Source: Polyodon spathula
Lineage: Eukaryota; Chordata; Actinopteri; Acipenseriformes; Polyodontidae
NCBI RefSeq assembly: GCF_017654505.1
Contig: NC_054539.1
Span: forward strand, 65,366,256 to 65,430,255
Direction: 5' to 3'
Length of the DNA: 64,000 nucleotides
Shown: positions 57,538 through 64,000 of the stretch, in pieces
Position numbering within the stretch: the first letter of the stretch is position 1
Layout: each line of letters opens with the position of its first letter
The notes under the pieces: generated by a model
Database searches by the model: none
What the model was told of the DNA's origin: nothing
What the model saw: the letters and a program-made list of their open reading frames with translations, nothing else
Made by a program: the position numbers and the translations under genes

Positions 57538-60500
57538 TATCCCACCCCTCAGAGTGGAGCCGAAGGAACACTCGGAAACCTCTAACCCTTCCCTTTTACC
57601 TCCCTCCCGGGAAAAAAAATCAGCATTTTGATGTAACTTACCCGCACGATACCTTATTTGAAAGGCGAAGGGTTGGAGCGCCAGGTACCACCGCGTAATC
57701 CTAGCGTTTGAATCCTTCATCGTGTCTAACCACTTTAAAGAAGCGTGATCTGTGATGAGTACAAAGGGTCGTCCCAGAAGATAGTATTTTAAAGATTCCA
57801 CTGCCCATTTCACTGCCAGGCATTCTTTCTCCACTACCGAATACCTCTGTTCTCTGGGCAGTAACTTCCGACTGATGTATAGTATCGGGTGTTCTACACC
57901 ATCTCTCTCCTGGGACAGAACCGCCCCCAGACCAGTCTGCGATGCATCTGTCTGCAGGACGAACTCTCGGCTGAAATCCGGGCTTATTAATGCTGGGGCC
58001 TGACTCAAATTAGTTTTAATAGATTCAAAGGCTGTCTGACACTCTGCACTCCACTTAATTTTATTTGGAGCGTTCTTTTTAGTGAGATCAGTGAGAGGGG
58101 CGGCTATAGTGGAAAAGTGTGGAATAAAGCGGCGGTAATAACCAGCCAACCCTAACAGTGATCTCACCTGGGTTTTCGTGGTAGGTACCGGTGAATCCAA
58201 CAAAGCCTGGACTTTTGAAACCAACGGTTTCACTCTACCCTTACCCATTATGAAACCTAAATATTTAGTTTCTTCTTTTCCAATAGCGCACTTTGCCATG
58301 TTCGCTGTGAGCCCCGCCCTCCTCAGAGACTGTAAGACGGCTTCTAATCTAGTCAAATGTTCTCTCCAGGAAGAACTATAAATGACTACATCATCGATAT
58401 ACGCAGCTGCATACTCTCGATGAGGTTGTAAAACCCTGTCCATTAGTCTCTGAAAAGTAGCAGGCGCTCCATGAAGTCCGAACGGCATAGTACAAAATTG
58501 AAAAAGACCCTCTGGGGTTGAAAATGCCGTTTTCTCACGAGAGGCTTTCGTTAATGGAATTTGCCAATATCCTTTCGTCAGATCCAGAGTTGAAATAAAC
58601 CGAGCTTGCCCCAGTTTGTCTAAGAGTTCATCTACTCGAGGCATGGGATATGCATCAAACTTGGAGATAGCATTCACCCTCCTAAAATCGATACATAATC
58701 GTAGTGACCCATCTGGCTTGTCTATTGGTACTATTGGGCTACACCACTCACTTCGGGAAGGTTCAATTACCCCAAGTTTCAACATACACTCCACCTCCCT
58801 TCGAACAGAATCTCTCCGACTCTCTGGAATGCGATACGGTCTCTGTCTAACTCTTAGACCTGGCGGAGTGATAATAGCATGTTCGATCAAATGCGTTCTT
58901 CCAGGCACGTTAGAAAACACATCACTGAACATTTTAATTAGATTGCTTACCTCTTCACGCTGATCAGGAGTTAATTGTTCCCCCATCGGGACCTCAATTG
59001 CTGACTCTGACTCAATTGAGGGTCCAAAATCCTCTCCCTCCTGTACAGGAGATATAAAATGGACTTCCCGTTCTTTCCACGGTTTCAGGAGATTAACATG
59101 ATAAATTTGACTTTCTTTCCGACGCCCAGGCTGTCGGATCTCATAATTGACTTTACCAATTGCTCGAATAACCTGAAAGGGACCCTGCCATTTAGCAAAC
59201 AACTTAGATTCCGATGAGGGCAACAATAACAACACTTTATCTCCAGGTCGAAAGTTCCGAATTCTTGCATTTTTATTGTAGCTTTGTTGCTGCTTCTGCT
59301 GTGCCGCTTTGAGATTGTCATGTGCCAATCGACCGACTAATTCTAAGCGATCGCGTAACTGCAACACGTATTTTACTACATTTTTAGACTCCTTTGACTG
59401 TTCTTCCCAGCCTTCTCTTATGAGATCCAAGATACCCCGCGGCTGCCGACCGTACAAGAGCTCAAACGGGGAAAACCCCGTTGAGGATTGTGGTACCTCG
59501 CGAACTGCAAAGAGCAAGTAGGGAAGCAGTTTAGCCCAATTGCGTTTTTCTTGATCTACAAAGCGGCGCAACATATTTTTCAAAGTCTGATTAAATCGTT
59601 CAACAAGCCCATCCGTTTGTGGATGAAAAACTGAGGTTCTAATTGAACGAATTTTCAATAATTTATATAGTTGCTGAATACAGTCTGACATAAAATTAGT
59701 GCCCTGATCAGTGAGAATTTCTTTCGGGATTCCCACCCTAGAGAATATTTTTACCAATTCATTCGCTACAGCTACTGCATTCATAGAGCGTAAGGGAACA
59801 GCTTCTGGATATCTCGTTGCGTAGTCCACTACTACTAAAATATACCGATATCCTGACTCTGTTCCCTCCAGAGGGCCTACTAAATCTACACCAATCCTTT
59901 CAAACGGTACCCCAATAATTGGAAGTGGAACCAGAGGTGCGGGGCGAACTGACTTAGGGGCAGCTAATTGACATTCAGGACACTCCGATACATACTTCCG
60001 CACAAGACCATAAACCCCAGGCCAAAAAAACCGGGCCAGAATTCGTTCCTGAGTCTTTTCAGTTCCCAAATGACCTGAAAATGGAATGTCATGCGCCAAT
60101 CTCATGACTTCTGACTGAAAAGGCCTAGGAACCAATAACTGTTTTACGAGCTGTCCCGTCCCGGGAGCCCGGGTTATTCTATATAATAAGTGCCCAGATA
60201 CAGAAAAATGCGGAAATACCACCGGTTGTCCTTCCTGCATATCCTTCCCCTCGATATATCTAACCCGTTTCCAAGCATACTGTAACGTGGGATCATTTTG
60301 TTGTTCATATCCCAAGTCAATATCTCGGTCCCAATGGTTAGGTACACAGAGAGGAGTGTCTTTTATTACATGACCTTCCACCTCAGTAACCTCGCAGCCC
60401 CGGTTACACTGAATACCTACTCCCTTTCCTTGCCGTTTCAGCGATTGGTTTACTTTTGTGTCAGACCCCTCCCCTTGTCGTCTCAGAGTTCCCTCATATT

Positions 60501-61893
60501 TTTCCACCCGACGCTCTCTTTTTGTTTTTCTTGGGCGGATTTTAGGGTTAAACAGGTCGGATTGCAACGGAAAAATCTCGCCAATTGTTTTCTCCTGTTG
60601 CTTTAATTGTCCCCTGGTAGAAACTAAGACCATTTCCCGACCTAAAATACGATCAAAAAACGGCCAGTCTCTTCCCAGGAGAACAGGGTATGGTAAACAT
60701 TGCGCTACAGCCACTTTAACGCAAGCTGAATAATCACCTACAATAAGTCTAACTTTAGTGGTGGGATAAACCCGAGTTTCTCCATGAATACAGGAGATAG
60801 CCACTTTACCCTGTGGCTCCCAGGCTACCCCATCCAAGAGAGCTTGCCGAATCAATGTTTGTGCACACCCAGAGTCCGCAAATGCGTAAGTACTCTTTCC
60901 CCCGACCTGTACTCTTAACTGATAAGGGCCCTCCCGACATTCCCCAGTGTTCCTACCTGTTACTGCTGACCAGGATCTTGTCGCCAGGTCCACCTTTATT
61001 ACTGGACAATTCCTGGCAATGTGTCCAGGCTCATTACATTGGTAGCACACTTGGTTAGGAGGCATCAACGGAGTTAATCTGTCCTGCGAGTCCGCGACCG
61101 GCAGGTTAGGGGGATTCTCTCTCGCCCAGGATGGGGCTAACCTCGACCTCCATGGTCTGAAGGTCCGGTTACCCCCTCTGGGCTTCATTGGTTGGTTGGT
61201 CCGAGTTAGTTTAGGGGCAGGAGTGGGGTCTGACCCGGCACCTTCGTTTGCGTCTTCGTAGGCCTCCGCCAGGAGGAGGGCATCCTCGAGAGTGGTAGGT
61301 CTATTCCTCTTAATCCACTCTCGATTCCCTGGCGGTAGTATAGACGCAAACTGTTCTATAACTATTTTCTGCACCAGTTCTTGGGGTGTATGTTCTTCTG
61401 GCCGCAGCCACCGGGTGCACTGATCTAAAAGATATTGTCCCGCAACCCGGGGCCGCATCCCCTTGGACAGCTGGTATTCCCGAAAACGGCGCCGGTATGT
61501 TTCCTCCGTGATCCCGAGGCGTGAGAGAATGGCTTCTTTAACTTTAACATAGTCCCCTGCATTCGTGGCCGTCAGGGCTCGATACGCTGCCTGAGCTTCC
61601 CCTGTCAGGCAGGGTGCCAATTTCATGGCCCAGTGTTCCCTAGGCCACTCTGCAGCCTCTGCCACTCTCTCAAAAGTAATCAAGAAAGCCTCGGGATCAT
61701 CTTCCGAGGTCATCTTCTGAAGATTAGGCTGAGCTGCAAACATCCGGGCAACCGCTCTCTCTGATGTTGATATTGATAGTTTTTCTACCAGCTGTCCCAA
61801 GAACTGGGCGAGCTGTTCCAGGTGCCGTGTCTCTCTCTCCTCTCGCTTCTCCTCCTGCTCCCTAAACATTGTCAAAACTGTAGCTGGATCCAT
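57127..61893 (-). CDS. Gag-Pol polyprotein of Gmr1-like element (PR-IN-RT-RH)
   Basis: A single 1588-codon frame. Gag occupies about residues 1-300, ending with a CCHC zinc knuckle (283-296, 'CYQCNEPGHIARNC'). The aspartic protease has DSG at 340-342 and a later 'LLGRDW'. Integrase follows: zinc-binding H-H-C-C (about 601-641), catalytic D670, D729 and E765 (D-x58-D-x35-E), and a GPF of the GPY/F module at 904-906. Reverse transcriptase (about 1000-1230) has 'YIDD' at 1165-1168. RNase H has D1316, E1357 and D1382. All catalytic residues are present. No frameshift separates gag from pol. The start ATG overlaps the primer-binding site. The last ~136 residues are read through the polypurine tract into the 3' LTR; beyond about residue 1491 the frame depends on a 1-nt difference between the LTRs, so that tail may be accidental. 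Confidence 0.93.
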   Translation of the reverse strand: MDPATVLTMFREQEEKREERETRHLEQLAQFLGQLVEKLSISTSERAVARMFAAQPNLQKMTSEDDPEAFLITFERVAEAAEWPREHWAMKLAPCLTGEAQAAYRALTATNAGDYVKVKEAILSRLGITEETYRRRFREYQLSKGMRPRVAGQYLLDQCTRWLRPEEHTPQELVQKIVIEQFASILPPGNREWIKRNRPTTLEDALLLAEAYEDANEGAGSDPTPAPKLTRTNQPMKPRGGNRTFRPWRSRLAPSWARENPPNLPVADSQDRLTPLMPPNQVCYQCNEPGHIARNCPVIKVDLATRSWSAVTGRNTGECREGPYQLRVQVGGKSTYAFADSGCAQTLIRQALLDGVAWEPQGKVAISCIHGETRVYPTTKVRLIVGDYSACVKVAVAQCLPYPVLLGRDWPFFDRILGREMVLVSTRGQLKQQEKTIGEIFPLQSDLFNPKIRPRKTKRERRVEKYEGTLRRQGEGSDTKVNQSLKRQGKGVGIQCNRGCEVTEVEGHVIKDTPLCVPNHWDRDIDLGYEQQNDPTLQYAWKRVRYIEGKDMQEGQPVVFPHFSVSGHLLYRITRAPGTGQLVKQLLVPRPFQSEVMRLAHDIPFSGHLGTEKTQERILARFFWPGVYGLVRKYVSECPECQLAAPKSVRPAPLVPLPIIGVPFERIGVDLVGPLEGTESGYRYILVVVDYATRYPEAVPLRSMNAVAVANELVKIFSRVGIPKEILTDQGTNFMSDCIQQLYKLLKIRSIRTSVFHPQTDGLVERFNQTLKNMLRRFVDQEKRNWAKLLPYLLFAVREVPQSSTGFSPFELLYGRQPRGILDLIREGWEEQSKESKNVVKYVLQLRDRLELVGRLAHDNLKAAQQKQQQSYNKNARIRNFRPGDKVLLLLPSSESKLFAKWQGPFQVIRAIGKVNYEIRQPGRRKESQIYHVNLLKPWKEREVHFISPVQEGEDFGPSIESESAIEVPMGEQLTPDQREEVSNLIKMFSDVFSNVPGRTHLIEHAIITPPGLRVRQRPYRIPESRRDSVRREVECMLKLGVIEPSRSEWCSPIVPIDKPDGSLRLCIDFRRVNAISKFDAYPMPRVDELLDKLGQARFISTLDLTKGYWQIPLTKASREKTAFSTPEGLFQFCTMPFGLHGAPATFQRLMDRVLQPHREYAAAYIDDVVIYSSSWREHLTRLEAVLQSLRRAGLTANMAKCAIGKEETKYLGFIMGKGRVKPLVSKVQALLDSPVPTTKTQVRSLLGLAGYYRRFIPHFSTIAAPLTDLTKKNAPNKIKWSAECQTAFESIKTNLSQAPALISPDFSREFVLQTDASQTGLGAVLSQERDGVEHPILYISRKLLPREQRYSVVEKECLAVKWAVESLKYYLLGRPFVLITDHASLKWLDTMKDSNARITRWYLALQPFAFQIRYRAGKLHQNADFFSREGGKREGLEVSECSFGSTLRGGICDESKGFRSVIQPPDSRWHQTNSGLPLPRSRDHGKSHLFEGRHLGEGRKYEYVNSSHWSQVKEKDTCRLGIGVPLTTEAGHYILKGTYYCVRGWSESKIGGVTGEGRDWFCAAGFFEILTFLLSFFCLCMVTTKTN
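57538..57550 (-). promoter_or_regulatory. polypurine tract
   Basis: GAGGGGTGGGATA on the element strand, directly next to the 3' LTR; the expected site of plus-strand DNA priming. It lies within the open frame. Confidence 0.75.
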
Positions 61894-61909
61894 CCCACTT
61901 CTGACACCA
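61892..61909 (-). promoter_or_regulatory. primer-binding site, tRNA-Leu(CAA)
   Basis: The element strand reads TGGTGTCAGAAGTGGGAT two bases after the 5' LTR. It is complementary over 18 nt to the 3' end, with CCA, of vertebrate tRNA-Leu(CAA). The last two bases overlap the ATG of the ORF. Confidence 0.85.
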
Positions 61910-61911
61910 CG

Positions 61912-62501
61912 TGTGAGGCGAGAGTGTATTAAATGGAATGTCCAGACAGTAATTTATGTGTACAGAAATAAAATAATTTATTTTTATTTTCTATACACAA
62001 CAAAAGGATTAAATAACAAACGAAAAACAAAATGGTGTGAGGGAAGGAGTGCAGGGGTGGAATCCCAAAACAAACTGTGATGACTCGTCTTTAATTTGTC
62101 TTCGTGGTGACCATACATAAACAAAAAAAAGACAAAAGAAATGTTAGTATTTCAAAAAATACCCGCTGCACAAAACCAGTCTCTCCCTTCACCCGTTACT
62201 CCTCCTACTTTACTTTCGGACCAACCCCGAACACAGTAGTACGTTCCCTTTAGTATGTAATGTCCCGCCTCTGTAGTCAGTGGAACACCAATCCCCAACC
62301 GACACGTGTCCTTCTCCTTCACTTGACTCCAGTGGCTGGAATTTACATACTCGTACTTCCGCCCCTCACCAAGGTGCCGCCCCTCAAAAGATGACTTTTG
62401 CCATGGTCACGAGATCTTGGTAAGGGAAGTCCCGAGTTGGTTTGATGCCATCTACTGTCGGGAGGCTGAATCACAGACCGAAACCCCTTTGACTCATTAC
62501 A
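61912..62501 (-). repeat. 5' LTR of the Gmr1-like element
   Basis: 590 bp; starts TGTAATGAG and ends CCTCACA on the element strand. AATAAA signal at 61982-61977. Differs from the 3' LTR near 62160 (one extra A), 62208 (C/T), 62398 (one fewer A) and 62499 (T/C). Confidence 0.95.
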
Positions 62502-62506
62502 CCCCT

Positions 62507-62749
62507 AAACAGCAAAATTATTAGCAATGCACAAACAGGGAAACAAAAAACACTCAGAGGGTCGGCATCATATCAAGTGGTGACTGAGATTAAAAAAACA
62601 GACAAGTTGCCGACCCCTGCTCAGAGGTTTATAACTAAATCAGCAGTGTATTATGTTGGCCAGGATAAATGCGTCACGCTGGTGAATTTTACCACAGCGT
62701 TCACCACAGCACTGTTTACAGTGCATGCAACTCATTTTGCAGACACACT
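62507..62749. other. short flank between elements
   Basis: Unclassified sequence between the Gmr1-like element and the next solo LTR. Confidence 0.5.
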
Positions 62750-63160
62750 GTGGCAGAGCAAAGCTCTGCCCTTTATAAATTGGCAGGGATGGGGTTAAAT
62801 TCCCCTACCTGCCTGGGTTTATTATGTTCAGGTGGCTGGGGTTGATAAGTTGATTAGCATAATTAACAATCAGTCAGCGCCCAGCCACTGATAAAAGGAG
62901 GCCTCTGCTTCCTATTGAGAGGAGGGAGCTGAGGAAGCAAGTTGGTGTTTGTGATTGCTGGTTTTTGGTTTTGTGAATTTTCTTTTCCAGTGAAGGCATT
63001 GCCCAGCCTGGAAATCCTTGTTTTTGTAAATTTTGTTATTTGTTTAAATATCTTTATTGCTCTTGTGCCCTTTTATTTTGAGTTTGTTTATAAATTAAAG
63101 TATTATTTTTTTGAACTGCAGTCTGTCTCTGGGCCTCTATCCACTTGTCAGCCTGTCACA
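62750..63160 (+). mobile_element. solo LTR
   Basis: 411 bp, TGTGGCAGAGC...GCCTGTCACA. Same family as 18968-19388 in the opposite orientation ('cagtgaaggcattgcccagcc', 'ggtggctggggttgat'). On this strand 'gataaaaggagg' serves as a TATA box, and 'aattaaagt' (about 63094-63102) precedes the U5-like end. Flanks suggest a CACAC target duplication, but the CA-rich end makes it ambiguous. Confidence 0.8.
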
Positions 63161-64000
63161 CACGTGTTTAAATCAACGTAGATAAACATTACAGTTCCAG
63201 ATATGTATATACATCCATAGCACACTATCAGCAATCCTTGTACAAAACAAGAACAACAATTATGATTTTTACACAACTTTAACCCCTTTTTTTATGAGCT
63301 TAAACCCAGTGTCCTAACACTTTGAGAAGCAAGAGCACACACTTTTTCTTCTTCTTCTTCTTGGTTGTTGGTGCATGCCATCTAAACAGAGATGATGAGC
63401 ACCCTCTACCTTTATATATGTATATATTTATTTTTTCCCTTGTATTCTCCCATGTCCATATAGTTTTTATAAATTTGACTATACATTTCTCTTTCCATTA
63501 GTTTTTCTCTCCCTTCTACCTTAAAAATATTATTTACTGTTGTTGCTTTAATTTATATTTCCCTTAATTTTCTGTTTAGTATGTTTCTTTGCTGAATATA
63601 TGTTCCATTGTTTATTGTCCTCCACAATTGCTTCTCATGACTCCCAATCCTGTATAAATGATAATTTAATGTTGTATGTGCTAACCTTAGTCTATTAGTA
63701 TTAGTTTCTTCATCCCTGTTTTTCCCTTTCCCAATATGTTTGTATTCCCCTACTTTTGAGTAATTTTTGCACATTTCAAATCAGCACTTCCTCAAATAAC
63801 AGCACACATTTCTCTCTCTACCCAGAATGCACAAATACATTGTAAAAAAATCCAAATAAACAAACAATTAAACTGTGATCAACTCTTTAATTGATTAATC
63901 GGTCCAATATATATTTCAGGATATCATGATTTCCAATTCTTTATTTTTTCCATGTCCTCAATGAGCACTGTTTATTTGTGTTGATATCTTATGCCATTAA
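63161..64000. other. right end of window, no gene seen
   Basis: AT-rich with a short CTT run near 63345-63361. A minus-strand frame at 63553-63774 is Lys/Asn/Arg-rich ('VGEYKHIGKGKNRDEETN') without recognised similarity; possibly repeat-derived. Confidence 0.5.

Larger units (their letters stand above)
56948..62501 (-). mobile_element. complete Gmr1-like Ty3/Gypsy LTR retrotransposon
   Basis: 5554 bp: two 590-bp LTRs differing at about four positions (two substitutions, two 1-nt indels), a perfect 5-bp target duplication, a primer-binding site, a purine-rich tract and one uninterrupted gag-pol frame. Domain order is gag, protease, integrase, reverse transcriptase, RNase H. Integrase before RT is unlike ordinary Ty3/Gypsy elements and defines the Gmr1-like group described from fish and other deuterostomes. 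The near identity of the LTRs implies very recent insertion; the element appears structurally intact. Confidence 0.95.

Noticed and set aside
58178..61058. Several plus-strand and one minus-strand secondary frames
   Set aside because: Shadows of the 1588-codon gag-pol frame.
56943..62506. Endogenous retrovirus with envelope
   Set aside because: No env-like frame exists between RNase H and the 3' LTR; domain order and zinc-knuckle gag fit a Gmr1-like LTR retrotransposon.

Overview
This looks like vertebrate nuclear DNA, most likely from a ray-finned fish. Coding exons are small and separated by long AT-rich introns with GT/AG splice sites. The sequence is dense in CR1 and L2 LINEs, tRNA-derived SINEs, DIRS, hAT, Tc1 and Gypsy elements, and has long dinucleotide and trinucleotide arrays. 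The repeat mix resembles a non-teleost such as a sturgeon or paddlefish, but that is an impression, not a proof. No prokaryotic or viral genome features are present.

Two host genes can be read in full. SLC35F6 (+ strand, CDS 13112-31405, six exons, 373 aa) encodes a drug/metabolite-transporter-fold protein of the lysosomal membrane. CLU (clusterin, - strand, seven coding exons 45642-41032, 459 aa, plus a 5' UTR exon near 48025-48058) encodes the secreted chaperone. They point toward each other across about 9.6 kb. Between them lie a degraded LINE, a palindromic MITE, and two spliced exons (37788-38831, + strand) of a coiled-coil-like protein I could not identify.

Region by region: 1-13000 is repeat-rich upstream sequence with a SINE, a nearly complete but frameshifted CR1-like LINE (-), a deleted DIRS-like tyrosine-recombinase retrotransposon with inverted ends and a solo LTR inside it, a second SINE, a hairpin MITE and a 124-nt poly-C tract. 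SLC35F6 intron 1 (13189-26003) holds MITEs, a 1.1-kb repeat whose inverted partner lies 6.5 kb away, a hAT transposase relic split by a solo LTR with a perfect 5-bp target duplication, and a second CR1 copy. Introns 2-5 hold L2-like LINE tails and ATT arrays. 39-49 kb is CLU and its promoter. At 49.8-50.7 kb is a multicopy transposon-type ORF fragment with a strong heat-shock-element/TATA promoter. At 52.5-53.5 kb is a MITE carrying a fold-back pair of LTRs. At 54.4 kb is a 43-bp minisatellite.

The most striking element is at 56948-62501 (-): a structurally complete, very young Ty3/Gypsy-class retrotransposon with 590-bp LTRs, a CCCCT target duplication, a tRNA-Leu(CAA)-type primer site and one 1588-codon ORF. 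Integrase lies upstream of reverse transcriptase, the order that defines the Gmr1-like group. The region to 64000 ends with another solo LTR and no recognisable gene.
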